Shown in pieces: positions 1 to 8,370 of a stretch of DNA of 64,000 bases. Every line of letters starts with the position of its first letter. The stretch's first letter is position 1. Source of the stretch: Mucilaginibacter psychrotolerans (GTDB lineage Bacteria; Bacteroidota; Bacteroidia; Sphingobacteriales; Sphingobacteriaceae); NCBI RefSeq assembly GCF_004519315.1, contig NZ_SOZE01000003.1, positions 310,001 through 374,000 of the forward strand. Direction: 5' to 3'. The position numbers were made by a program, and so were the translations under genes. Under the pieces are notes generated by a model, which was not told the origin of the DNA, searched no databases, and was given only the letters and a program-made list of their open reading frames with translations.

Positions 1-616
1 CAGAATCTTTGCTTAATTGCTGTACCGAGAAACTATTGTTGCGTAGCCCATATTGTAGTACGCGTTTAGCGCCTGTTGGCTTGGCCAGGCTGTCGTTGCT
101 ACTGTAAATGGGAAACTCGCGTATCAGCAAACCTTCTTTAATATAAAAGTTATCATTACCTCGGTAGCCTTTTTTTTGCGAGCCTGTAAGCTTGGGGAAA
201 TCCAGTTTGTTAGCGTTGTTGTTGTTGAATTCAAAGGCGTAGATCTTGGCGTAGTTCACCGTATCTTTATCCCTGGCCTGTATCAGTATTTCGGGGTTGC
301 CATCGGTATCCATATCAGAATTGTACACATCTGATATAGCGCCGTCCAGGTCGCCCGTGGTGGTGGTGAATTTCACCCCGGCAGAATCGGAGTGCAGTAT
401 CATAAAAGACCCGTCCATTTTTGCCCCCCTGCCCCAACTTAACACATCGAATGTTTGGCCCGGCGATACTTCAATCGCTTTATGGTACCTGAATGGTTCT
501 GTAAGCGCAGGCGTTGCTGGCGTTGAAACAGCAACAGATGGCGGCTTTGAATCGTTGCCGCAGGCGGCTATTAGGATACAAACCGATGCCGCGTAAACAT
601 AAATTCTTGCATTCAT
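1..616 (-). CDS. Lipoprotein, possibly PliI-like (C-terminus outside window)
   Basis: The gene is read leftward and runs off the window edge, leaving about 205 codons. The N-terminus is a short signal peptide ending in the lipobox LIAAC, so Cys19 should be lipidated. Further on there is an acidic stretch (DMDTDGNPEILIQARD) followed by LLIREFPIY and a Pro-Thr-Gly element. This order loosely matches the periplasmic inhibitors of I-type lysozyme (PliI family), but that assignment comes from memory of the pattern and is tentative. It lies 15 bp downstream of the GH20 hexosaminidase gene on the same strand, so the two may be co-transcribed. The start was chosen because the signal peptide begins there. 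Confidence 0.6.
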   Translation of the reverse strand, partial: MNARIYVYAASVCILIAACGNDSKPPSVAVSTPATPALTEPFRYHKAIEVSPGQTFDVLSWGRGAKMDGSFMILHSDSAGVKFTTTTGDLDGAISDVYNSDMDTDGNPEILIQARDKDTVNYAKIYAFEFNNNNANKLDFPKLTGSQKKGYRGNDNFYIKEGLLIREFPIYSSNDSLAKPTGAKRVLQYGLRNNSFSVQQLSKDS

Positions 617-631
617 CTTGCTATCCTCCAA

Positions 632-2947
632 TTAATTGTAAAGCATATCGGGTGAAACTTCTCCTTTTGGCTTGCCGGGCAATGTCATGTAAATACGCAG
701 CATGCTGTTAGATGTGTAGGCATCTACATATTTTACCGTAATCTTGTGGAAGCCTTTCAGTAAAGGCACGTAGCCCGTTGTTTCGTTGTTACCTTTGCGG
801 CCGTCGTTATCCACTATTGGCAAATCATCTATGTAAAGCATCGAGCCATTGTACGATTGCGTGGAAAAGCCATAGGTACCATCGGCATCAGCCTTTAAAT
901 AACCAGTGTACACCACGCCATATTTGCCGAAAGCCTTTTTAAACGCAGCATTAGCTACCTGGAAGCTTTTGGCAATGCCCGTATCTATCACTGCCGTAGG
1001 GTTTATCTGCGTAGTGTTTACATAGGTGCCCTGCGATGCCTGGTATTTCATGCCCGTATTGGTACCCGTAAAATCTATTGCCGCTAGCGGGGCCTTGTTG
1101 TAAACCACCATGCGTGTTATAGGGCTGCGTTTGCCGGATGGGGTTACCACGATGGTTTGTAGTTCGCGGTATTGGTCTATCGGTACCTGGTAAGTGACGG
1201 GTTTGGTAAATACCATTTCCGTTTCGCGCGGGGTATAGCCATCTATGGTGTAATATATGGTTGCGCCCCGTACCGGCGATTTCAGGTCGACAGTCAATTG
1301 TGTACCGATAATCGTCGTGTCCACAGCACCAATAGCGGTAGGCACATGAAACTCGTATCCGGACTTATCCAACCAGGCCAGGTGGCCGGGTAAGCGTGTC
1401 TCAGCAAAATCCTTAAAGTTTTTATTGGCCAGGGGCGACCATGCAATTTCTGATAGGGCTAGCATCCTGGGCAGCAGCATAAACTCTACCTTTTTGTCGG
1501 TAGTGATATACTCCGTCCACAAATTAGCTTGCACGCCTTTAATGCGTGCCTGTTGCGCAGGTGTTAAAACCGCAGGAGTTGGATTATAGCTGTAAATTTT
1601 TGATAGCGGCTCATTGCCACCAATACTCAAAGGTTCCTGGTTCATTTTACCTTGTCCATGGTCTATGTATAAACCCTGGCTGCCGGGGGTCATAATCACA
1701 TCGTGATTTTGCTGGGCGGCGGCTATACCGCCCTCCTCGCCCCTCCAGCTCATCACCGTGGCATTAGGTGCGAGTCCGCCCTCCAGTATCTCATCCCAGC
1801 CGATGATGCTGCGCCCTTTGCTGTTCACAAATTTCTCCATCCGTTGGATAAAGTAACTCTGCAAACCGTGCTCGTCCTTAAGCTTAAGTTTTTTGATCAG
1901 GTCCTGGCAAAATTTGGAGTTTTTCCAAACGGTCTTTGGTGCTTCATCGCCACCAATGTGGATGTATTTGCTCGGGAACAAGTCGATCACTTCCGTAAGC
2001 ACATCCTCTAAAAAATGGAACGTTTTTTCAGAAGGGCAGTAGATATTGTTGAACACTCCCCAGGTTTCGGCCACTTTATAATCCAGGGTGGGATCGCAGC
2101 TCAACTCGGGGAAAGCCGCTAATGCAGCCTGCGCATGACCCGGCATTTCAATTTCGGGCAATATGGTAATATAGCGGTCGGCTGCGTATTTGATCACGTC
2201 GCGAATTTGGTCCTGCGTATAAAAACCACCGTGAGGGGTGTTATCAAATTGTTGCGGGGTACGGTCGCGGTAGTTACCTATTACGGTTTGTGCGCGCACA
2301 CTGGCCACCTGGGTAAGGCGGGGGTATTTTTTTATTTCGATGCGCCAGCCCTGGTCGTCGGTAAGGTGCCAGTGAAAAGTATTGAGCTTGTAGCCCGCCA
2401 TCAGGTCGATGTATCGTTTCACCATCTCCACCGAAAAAAAGTGGCGGCTCACATCCAGCATCACCCCACGATAACCGAAGCGTGGGTAATCTTCTATAGT
2501 AGCGCAAGGCAGCTTTGCGGTTGCGGCGCGCTCAAGAGGCATCAATTGCATCAGCGTTTGTATGCCGTAAAATAAACCTGCGCCTTTGCCGGCTACGGTA
2601 ATTTGCTGAGGGGTAATGGTTAAGCGGTAACCTTCGGCCGGTAATCCGTCGGTACCTGTAGAAGTAAGATATATCACGTTTGAGCCGGCAGCAGTATTAC
2701 GGGTGCCCACCTGTTTGTTATAGGCCATATTGTTGGCCAAAAACCGGGAGAAGAATACAACGGCTTTATTATCCGGCGTATCTGCCTGTATTTTAGTTTC
2801 CTGGCTGAGGATAAACTCGCCTCCGGATTTTTTAACAGAAACCGGTGCGGGGATGATGCCCATATTGGGGTCGGCATCCTGTGCGTGTACGAAAGTGGTG
2901 GCAACAATGAAGAACGTAAAAAGCAGTGAGGGAATCTTTTTAAACAT
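632..2947 (-). CDS. Beta-N-acetylhexosaminidase (GH20) with C-terminal PA14-like domain
   Basis: The protein has 771 residues and a signal peptide (cleavage near HAQ-DA, residue 23), so it acts in the periplasm or at the cell surface. Residues of about 30-155 form the GH20b domain. The catalytic GH20 barrel follows, with the Asp-Glu pair in HIGGDEAPK at 334-335 and the motif HWHLTDDQGW near 192-201. After the barrel come a chitobiase-C-like segment (TIYYTIDGYTP) and a PA14-like module over the last 110 residues or so (GYLKADADGTYGF, LYIDDLPIVDNDG), which probably binds carbohydrate. The family removes terminal GlcNAc or GalNAc from chitin oligomers or glycoconjugates. The lipoprotein gene downstream is on the same strand. 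Confidence 0.95.
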   Translation of the reverse strand: MFKKIPSLLFTFFIVATTFVHAQDADPNMGIIPAPVSVKKSGGEFILSQETKIQADTPDNKAVVFFSRFLANNMAYNKQVGTRNTAAGSNVIYLTSTGTDGLPAEGYRLTITPQQITVAGKGAGLFYGIQTLMQLMPLERAATAKLPCATIEDYPRFGYRGVMLDVSRHFFSVEMVKRYIDLMAGYKLNTFHWHLTDDQGWRIEIKKYPRLTQVASVRAQTVIGNYRDRTPQQFDNTPHGGFYTQDQIRDVIKYAADRYITILPEIEMPGHAQAALAAFPELSCDPTLDYKVAETWGVFNNIYCPSEKTFHFLEDVLTEVIDLFPSKYIHIGGDEAPKTVWKNSKFCQDLIKKLKLKDEHGLQSYFIQRMEKFVNSKGRSIIGWDEILEGGLAPNATVMSWRGEEGGIAAAQQNHDVIMTPGSQGLYIDHGQGKMNQEPLSIGGNEPLSKIYSYNPTPAVLTPAQQARIKGVQANLWTEYITTDKKVEFMLLPRMLALSEIAWSPLANKNFKDFAETRLPGHLAWLDKSGYEFHVPTAIGAVDTTIIGTQLTVDLKSPVRGATIYYTIDGYTPRETEMVFTKPVTYQVPIDQYRELQTIVVTPSGKRSPITRMVVYNKAPLAAIDFTGTNTGMKYQASQGTYVNTTQINPTAVIDTGIAKSFQVANAAFKKAFGKYGVVYTGYLKADADGTYGFSTQSYNGSMLYIDDLPIVDNDGRKGNNETTGYVPLLKGFHKITVKYVDAYTSNSMLRIYMTLPGKPKGEVSPDMLYN

Positions 2948-3112
2948 AGACTAAATTAACCAGGGTGATTACAAGGTGGTGAATTTAGTGTTTTTTACGA
3001 TTTCACCGATGGTTTTTTTTGTGATTTCACCGATTAAAAGTCCAGCAGCGTAGCAAAAAAGCCATAATTTAGGCAACCACTCACCGTTCTCTACTCACCA
3101 TTCACCAACATA

Positions 3113-3676
3113 CTAATTCAACGCCGGGTTCTCGGGGAAGTTGGCTATGTGCGCAAAACGCTGCCCGAGACTGATGACTGTTTTTTTCCAGAGATTATCC
3201 TGGCTGTTGCCAAAGATTGTGTTGGCCTCGTATTTATCTGCTACTATCCAGGCATCTTCGCGCAGTTCATTATCCAGTTGCCCTGGCGTCCAGCCGCTGT
3301 AGCCGGTAAAAAACCGTATTTCGGATTCGTTTAGCTGATAGGTGGTTATCAGTTCCTTTATTTTTTGGAAGTCGCCTCCCCAAAAAATACCTTCGGCAAT
3401 CTCGATGCCGTCTGTTATTTTTTCGGGGCAGCGATGTATATAATGCAACGTATCCGGCGATACCGGCCCGCCCGTGTACACGGGTATTTCTGAGTAAGAT
3501 ACATCAGGTAGGATATCGCCCAATAAATATTCGGTTTCGTGGTTAAGGATAAAGCCCATTGCCCCGGCCTCCGAATACTCGGTAAGAATAATAACCGACC
3601 GCTTGAAGTTGGGATCGGGCATAAAGGGTTCTGATAAAAGCAAGCGCCCAGTGGCAGCCGGTGTTGGACTAAGCAT
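3113..3676 (-). CDS. YqgE/AlgH family protein
   Basis: This cytosolic protein of 187 residues shows the family pattern: an N-terminal GRLLLSEPFMPDPNFKRSVI, then the conserved GAMGFILNHET and TGGPVSPDTLHYIH elements, and a late FFTGYSGWTPGQLDNEL. YqgE/AlgH proteins are widespread and their biochemical role is unsettled; AlgH was linked to alginate regulation in Pseudomonas. It is divergent from pdxH across a gap of 109 bp. Length and motifs are normal for the family. Confidence 0.93.
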   Translation of the reverse strand: MLSPTPAATGRLLLSEPFMPDPNFKRSVIILTEYSEAGAMGFILNHETEYLLGDILPDVSYSEIPVYTGGPVSPDTLHYIHRCPEKITDGIEIAEGIFWGGDFQKIKELITTYQLNESEIRFFTGYSGWTPGQLDNELREDAWIVADKYEANTIFGNSQDNLWKKTVISLGQRFAHIANFPENPALN

Positions 3677-3772
3677 GGATGTAATTTATGTTGTTATAAC
3701 GCCAAATGTAAAATTATGTTCAATATCACTTAAAATGCCCACTATAACAATATGTACGGTATAATTAATTTG

Positions 3773-3780
3773 TAAGTTTG
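3773..3780 (+). promoter_or_regulatory. Candidate -7 box of pdxH
   Basis: The octamer TAAGTTTG matches the Bacteroidota -7 consensus TAnnTTTG. It ends only 5 bases before the pdxH ATG, so transcription would start at or beside the start codon. No clear -33 TTTG was seen. Confidence 0.5.
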
Positions 3781-3785
3781 CGATA

Positions 3786-4433
3786 ATGAACGAACAAGAT
3801 ATACAGAGCTTAAGGCAGGATTACAGTGCGGCCTCGCTAAGCGAAACCGATGTAGATGCTAACCCAATGCGCCAGTTTGACAAATGGTTTAACGACGCAA
3901 TTAACGCAAAAGTACATGAGCCCAACGCCATGACACTTGCTACCGCAACTACCGATGGACGCCCCTCCGCACGAATAGTGCTTTTGAAAGGCTTCAGCGA
4001 CGACGGGTTTAAATTTTACACTAACTACCTTAGTCGCAAAGGTAAAGAGATAAGCAAGAACCCATTAGGCGCGCTTACTTTTTTTTGGGGTGATTTGGAG
4101 CGCCAGGTACGCGTAGAGGGTACTATAGAAAAACTCGACCGTAACTACTCCGAAAAATATTTCCACTCGCGCCCTAAGGGAAGCCAGCTTGGTGCAATAG
4201 CCTCGCCGCAGAGCCAGGAAATTGAAAGCCGCGAGGTATTAGAGCAAAAAATGGCCGAACTGGAAGCCGAATATGCCGATAAAGAGATTCCTAAGCCAGC
4301 TTTCTGGGGTGGATATGTTTTGCGCCCCCGCATGATAGAGTTTTGGCAGGGCCGTGGTAGCCGCCTGCACGATAGAATAGTTTTCAAAAAAACCGACAAC
4401 AAAACCTGGAAGATAGTACGCCTGGCGCCATGA
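3786..4433 (+). CDS. pdxH: Pyridoxamine 5'-phosphate oxidase
   Basis: PdxH oxidises pyridoxine or pyridoxamine 5'-phosphate to pyridoxal 5'-phosphate using FMN and oxygen, the last step of vitamin B6 synthesis and salvage. The 215-residue length is typical. Visible family motifs are RIVLLKGFSDDGFKFYTNY and SRKGKEI for FMN and substrate contacts, EFWQGRGSRLHDR near the C-terminus, and the terminal RLAP. The gene ends in an ATGA overlap with nuoC, implying translational coupling. A -7 box sits right against the start codon, so the message may be leaderless. Confidence 0.96.
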   Translation: MNEQDIQSLRQDYSAASLSETDVDANPMRQFDKWFNDAINAKVHEPNAMTLATATTDGRPSARIVLLKGFSDDGFKFYTNYLSRKGKEISKNPLGALTFFWGDLERQVRVEGTIEKLDRNYSEKYFHSRPKGSQLGAIASPQSQEIESREVLEQKMAELEAEYADKEIPKPAFWGGYVLRPRMIEFWQGRGSRLHDRIVFKKTDNKTWKIVRLAP

Positions 4434-4927
4434 CCATCGACGAGATCAAATCATTGCTTACGGAGAAATTTGGCGAAGGCATCGTAACCGGCGAAGAGCG
4501 AACAGGCATGCAGCCCGCACTGTTGATTGATGCTGATCGCATTGCCGACGTTTGCCTGGAATTACGCAATAATCCGGGTACTTACTTCGACTTTTTAAGC
4601 TGCCTAAGTGGGGTTGACTATGGTGTTGAAGCTGGCCGTTTTGGCGTGGTTTACCATTTATCGTCTATCCCCTACAATTTGAAGCTGGTATTAAAGATAA
4701 GCAAGGCAAATGACCGAAATTTGGAGGAGCTTCCCTCCTTTCCCAGCATTACATCTGTTTACCGCGCCGCCGATTGGCACGAACGAGAGGCTTACGATAT
4801 GCTGGGCATCTATTTCGAGGGCCACCCCGATTTGCGCAGATTGCTAATGCCCGATGATTGGGAAGGCTTTCCGTTACGGAAAGACTACGCTAACGCAGAG
4901 TACTATAAAGGGATAAAGATAGATTAA
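4430..4927 (+). CDS. nuoC: NADH-quinone oxidoreductase subunit C
   Basis: NuoC is a peripheral-arm subunit of respiratory complex I at the cytoplasmic face of the membrane. At 165 residues it is the stand-alone 30-kDa-type subunit, not the NuoCD fusion. Diagnostic segments are FLSCLSGVDYG and HEREAYDMLGIYFEGHPDL followed by RRLLMPDDWEGFPLRKDY. The start overlaps the pdxH stop by 4 bases. nuoD follows after a gap filled with a palindromic repeat. nuoB is not upstream, which is unusual for a complex I gene. Confidence 0.95.
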   Translation: MTIDEIKSLLTEKFGEGIVTGEERTGMQPALLIDADRIADVCLELRNNPGTYFDFLSCLSGVDYGVEAGRFGVVYHLSSIPYNLKLVLKISKANDRNLEELPSFPSITSVYRAADWHEREAYDMLGIYFEGHPDLRRLLMPDDWEGFPLRKDYANAEYYKGIKID

Positions 4928-4952
4928 ATGATTTCGGAAGTTTAACCACCAA

Positions 4953-5036
4953 CGTCATTGCGGGGAACGAAGCAATATTTACGCTAAGCAAAAACGCTTT
5001 GCAAATCGGGAGATTGCTTCGTTCCTCGCAATGACG
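4953..5036. repeat. Palindromic intergenic element between nuoC and nuoD
   Basis: Arms of 24 bases (4953-4976 and 5013-5036) are inverted copies with one mismatch. The arm reads CGTCATTGCGGGGAACGAAG and then CAAT. The 36-base centre contains a smaller AAGC/GCTT hairpin. Sequences of the type TCATTGCGAGGAACGAAGCAAT are, from general knowledge, dispersed repeats in many genomes of this and other phyla. Here it would form a strong hairpin in the nuoC-nuoD transcript. Confidence 0.8.
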
Positions 5037-5053
5037 GATGAAAATAGACAACA

Positions 5054-6259
5054 TTGATCACCACAACATCAAAATATAACATCGCTTTAGAAAGGTATCA
5101 CAAAAAGATAGCCGATGCTGCCGTGGAGGATATGGTGCTGAACATGGGGCCGCAGCATCCATCAACCCATGGGGTTTTGCGGCTGGAATTGATTACCGAT
5201 GGCGAGATTGTAAAAGAAGTTATCCCGCACATCGGTTACCTGCACCGTTGCTTTGAGAAACACGCCGAATCGCTTACTTATCAGCAAACCATCCCTTTTA
5301 CCGATAGGATGGATTACCTGGCAAGTATGAACAACAGCCACGCCTGGGTAATGGGTGTGGAACGCATGCTGGGCATAGATAAGGATATCCCCAAACGTAT
5401 TGAATATATCCGCGTGCTGGTTTGTGAATTGAACCGCATCGCATCGCACCTCATAGCCATTGGCACTTACGGTATTGATATTGGTGCCTTCACCCCTTTC
5501 CTGTGGTGTTTCCGCGACCGCGAGCACATCATGGGCATGCTGGAATGGGCATCGGGTTCGCGCATGCTGTATAATTATATATGGGTGGGTGGCTTGTTTT
5601 ACGATTTGCCTGTAGGCTTTGAAGAACGCTGCCGCGAATTTGTAGACTACTTCCGCCCTAAAATGGTGGAACTTAATCGCCTGCTTACCGATAACCAGAT
5701 ATTCATCAGCCGCACCGCCAACGTGGGCGTATTGCCTTTAGATGTAGCCATCAACTATGGTTGCAGTGGGCCGGTACTTCGCGGATCGGGGTTGAAATAT
5801 GATTTGCGCCGGATCGATAATTATTCGGCCTACCCCGAATTGGAATTTGATGTACCCATCGGCACCGGCAAAATGGGCACAGTAGGCGATTGTTGGGACA
5901 GGTATAAAGTAAGAGTTGACGAAATAGATGAATCGCTCAAAATAATCGGGCAATGCCTCGACCGCCTGCAAAAGGAGCTGAAACGCACGCCTGATTTCGA
6001 CCCACGTGCAAAGCTTCCCCGCAAACTCACCCCCAAACCGCAGGATTATTATATACGCGCCGAAGGTACCAAGGGCGAATTAGGCTTTTATTTCATACAC
6101 GATAGCGACCGCAAAGAAATCCCTTTCCGCGTAAAATCGCGCGGGCCAAGCTTTTGCAACCTATCAGTATTGGAAGAATTGGGCAAAGGCGTAATGATAG
6201 CAGACCTTATTGCAACTATCGGCTCACTCGATTTCGTATTAGGAGAAGTGGATAGGTAA
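5054..6259 (+). CDS. nuoD: NADH-quinone oxidoreductase subunit D
   Basis: NuoD is the 49-kDa-type subunit of complex I that helps form the quinone-binding pocket. The 401-residue protein carries the classic [16 protein letters not shown] stretch near residue 30, [25 protein letters not shown], and the C-terminal FVLGEVDR. No ATG is available in frame between the stop at 5045 and the conserved region, so the start is taken as TTG at 5054; the next ATG (5132) would cut into the family's normal N-terminus. No nuoE follows, so the remaining complex I genes must be elsewhere. Confidence 0.94.
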   Translation: MITTTSKYNIALERYHKKIADAAVEDMVLNMGPQHPSTHGVLRLELITDGEIVKEVIPHIGYLHRCFEKHAESLTYQQTIPFTDRMDYLASMNNSHAWVMGVERMLGIDKDIPKRIEYIRVLVCELNRIASHLIAIGTYGIDIGAFTPFLWCFRDREHIMGMLEWASGSRMLYNYIWVGGLFYDLPVGFEERCREFVDYFRPKMVELNRLLTDNQIFISRTANVGVLPLDVAINYGCSGPVLRGSGLKYDLRRIDNYSAYPELEFDVPIGTGKMGTVGDCWDRYKVRVDEIDESLKIIGQCLDRLQKELKRTPDFDPRAKLPRKLTPKPQDYYIRAEGTKGELGFYFIHDSDRKEIPFRVKSRGPSFCNLSVLEELGKGVMIADLIATIGSLDFVLGEVDR

Positions 6260-6340
6260 TTGAGGTTAGAGGCCGGAGGTTAGAGATTAGGTAGAAACCT
6301 GGTACATTCCTTCATACAATCCGGTATTCGTTTTCCCAAT

Positions 6341-6490
6341 AATTCGTGGAATTCGTGTTTTTTTAAATTCGTGGAATTCGTGTTAGTTCAAATTCGTAAA
6401 ATTCGTGTCTTTTCAAATTCGTGGAATTCGTGTTATTTGAAATTCGTGCTTTTTCAAATTAGTTTAATTCGTGTTAATTAAATTCGTGTT
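6341..6490. repeat. 25-bp tandem repeat (AATTCGTG minisatellite)
   Basis: Units beginning at 6341, 6366, 6391, 6416 and 6441 are exactly 25 bases apart. A shortened copy follows, then units at 6457 and 6481. The core is AATTCGTGGAATTCGTGTT plus a short T-rich tail. It lies between nuoD and the M28 peptidase and touches the likely promoter area of the peptidase gene. A related AATTCGTG-rich element occurs at 20613-20769. Confidence 0.88.
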
Positions 6491-6509
6491 CATAATTATC
6501 TTAGCAACT

Positions 6510-8096
6510 ATGAAAAATACCCATACCCTATCGCGCTTCCTCCGCGCAAAAAACATCGCCATATTGCTGGCAGTCCCGGTGCTCTTTGTAGCCGGCACAG
6601 CCTCGGCACAAATCAAAGATCCTATTGTAGACAACATCGTAAAAGAAGGCACCGACAATTCGCAGCTGGTAACGCTGGCGCATCAACTGTTCGATGGTAT
6701 CGGCCCGCGCCTGGTAGGTACGCCACAGATGGAACAGGCCGGGCAATGGGCACTGCAAAAATATAAGGAATATGGTATCACTGCCCGCTACGAAAAATGG
6801 GGCGACTGGCGTGGCTGGGAACGCGGCATATCGCACATTGATATGGTTACGCCACGCGTAAAATCACTGGAAGGCACACAGCTGGCCTGGAGCCCCGGTA
6901 TGAAAAAGGCCGTAACCGCCGAAACTATCATCCTGCCCGAGTTTGCCGATTCCATCGCTTTCCAAAAATGGCTACCCGCTGCCAAAGGAAAATTCGTGAT
7001 GATATCCATGAATCAGCCAACCGGCAGACCAGATTATAACTGGACGGAATTCGGCACCAAAGAATCCTTCGATAAATTAAAAGCAGATCGCGCTGCCCAA
7101 ACCGATGCCTGGCGCAAACGTATCAGCAATACCGGTTTAACCGCACGTACATTGCCGGTTGCCTTAGAAAAGGCAGGCGCAGCAGGTATAATTACCTCTA
7201 ACTGGTCGGCAGGTTTTGGGGTGGATAAAATATTTGGCGCTTACACCAAAAAAGTTCCTACGGTAGATATCGCACTGGAAGATTATGGCATGCTATACCG
7301 CCTTACCGAAAAGGGCGAGAAACCAACCATCAAAATATTGGCCGAATCTAAAGAGCTTGGCGCAGTGCCAACTTTCAACATCATTGGCGAGATAAAAGGA
7401 TCCGAAAAACCGGATGAATATGTGATGCTTTCTGCCCATTTCGATTCCTGGGATGGCGGCCAGGGCGCAACCGATAACGGTACCGGCACCCTCACCATGA
7501 TGGAAGCAATGCGCATCCTCAAAAAAATATACCCTAACCCCAAACGTACTATTCTAGTTGGCCATTGGGGAAGCGAAGAGCAAGGATTGAATGGCTCACG
7601 CGCATTTGTGGAAGACCACCCCGAAATTGTAGCCAACCTGCAGGCGCTTTTCAACCAGGATAACGGTACCGGCCGCGTGGTAAACATAGCGGGCCAGGGC
7701 TTCTTAAACAGCTACGATTATATTACCCGCTGGTTAAGCAAAGTACCTGCCGGCATCCGCGACCAGATAACCACCAATTTCCCTGGCGCACCAGGCGGCG
7801 GCGGATCAGATTTCGCCTCTTTCGTGGCCGTAGGCGCACCGGGCTTCTCGCTCAGCTCCAACAGTTGGAGTTACGGCAATTACACCTGGCACACCAATCG
7901 TGATACGTATGATAAAATCGTTTTCGATGACGTAAGGAACAACGCTATTCTTACGGCGATACTGGTTTACATGGCCTGCGAAGACCCTGCAAAAACCTCG
8001 CGCGACCGTATCGTATTGCCCATAAACACCAAAACCGGCGAACCAACCAAATGGCCCGCCCAGGTAAAAGCAAACAGGCACGGAGGATTTGAATAG
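6510..8096 (+). CDS. Secreted M28-family zinc peptidase (carboxypeptidase Q-like)
   Basis: The 528-residue protein begins with a signal peptide (cleavage near SAQ-IK). The M28 catalytic core is visible: HFDSWDGGQGATDNGTGT supplies a metal-binding His and the bridging Asp, HWGSEEQGLNGS carries the catalytic Glu pair, and HTNRDTYDKI supplies the last His. A PA-like insertion lies in the middle (residues about 140-270). The family removes amino acids or dipeptides from peptides outside the cytoplasm. An in-frame start 13 codons upstream falls inside the repeat array, so the ATG that begins the signal peptide was chosen. Confidence 0.9.
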   Translation: MKNTHTLSRFLRAKNIAILLAVPVLFVAGTASAQIKDPIVDNIVKEGTDNSQLVTLAHQLFDGIGPRLVGTPQMEQAGQWALQKYKEYGITARYEKWGDWRGWERGISHIDMVTPRVKSLEGTQLAWSPGMKKAVTAETIILPEFADSIAFQKWLPAAKGKFVMISMNQPTGRPDYNWTEFGTKESFDKLKADRAAQTDAWRKRISNTGLTARTLPVALEKAGAAGIITSNWSAGFGVDKIFGAYTKKVPTVDIALEDYGMLYRLTEKGEKPTIKILAESKELGAVPTFNIIGEIKGSEKPDEYVMLSAHFDSWDGGQGATDNGTGTLTMMEAMRILKKIYPNPKRTILVGHWGSEEQGLNGSRAFVEDHPEIVANLQALFNQDNGTGRVVNIAGQGFLNSYDYITRWLSKVPAGIRDQITTNFPGAPGGGGSDFASFVAVGAPGFSLSSNSWSYGNYTWHTNRDTYDKIVFDDVRNNAILTAILVYMACEDPAKTSRDRIVLPINTKTGEPTKWPAQVKANRHGGFE

Positions 8097-8211
8097 GTCT
8101 GAATCAGAATTCACAAAATTTTAGAATGAACAGAATTTATTGATTAATTTGATTAACAAATTGCACATCTTTTTCTGAAAATCCTTTAACCCTGAAAATT
8201 CTTATTCAGAC
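8097..8211. repeat. Long palindromic intergenic element
   Basis: The outer arms GTCTGAATCAGAATT (8097-8111) and its inverse (8197-8211) match at 14 of 15 positions. The centre is AT-rich, with AATTTTAGAATGAACAGAAT-like text that resembles dispersed Bacteroidota intergenic repeats. It starts over the last codons of the peptidase gene region and ends where the terminator hairpin begins. Confidence 0.65.
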
Positions 8212-8239
8212 AAGCACAGCTCAGCCGCTGTGCTTTTTA
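8212..8239 (+). terminator. Rho-independent terminator after the M28 peptidase
   Basis: A perfect 9-bp stem, AAGCACAGC (8212-8220) with GCTGTGCTT (8227-8235), is followed by TTTTAT. It closes the peptidase transcript. Confidence 0.85.
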
Positions 8240-8370
8240 TTTTAAATTAACCGTGTTGCCCATAGCTTACAGCTATATTAATCATTAGATTAATGCCTCC
8301 TTATTTGCTTAATTTAGCAAACCATTTATGGGCTATTACGTATCTTAGGCATAGTTTGAAAAATCAATTA

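Noticed and set aside
6341..6490. Regular repeats suggesting a CRISPR array
   Set aside because: The units are contiguous with no unique spacers and no cas genes; it is a simple tandem repeat.
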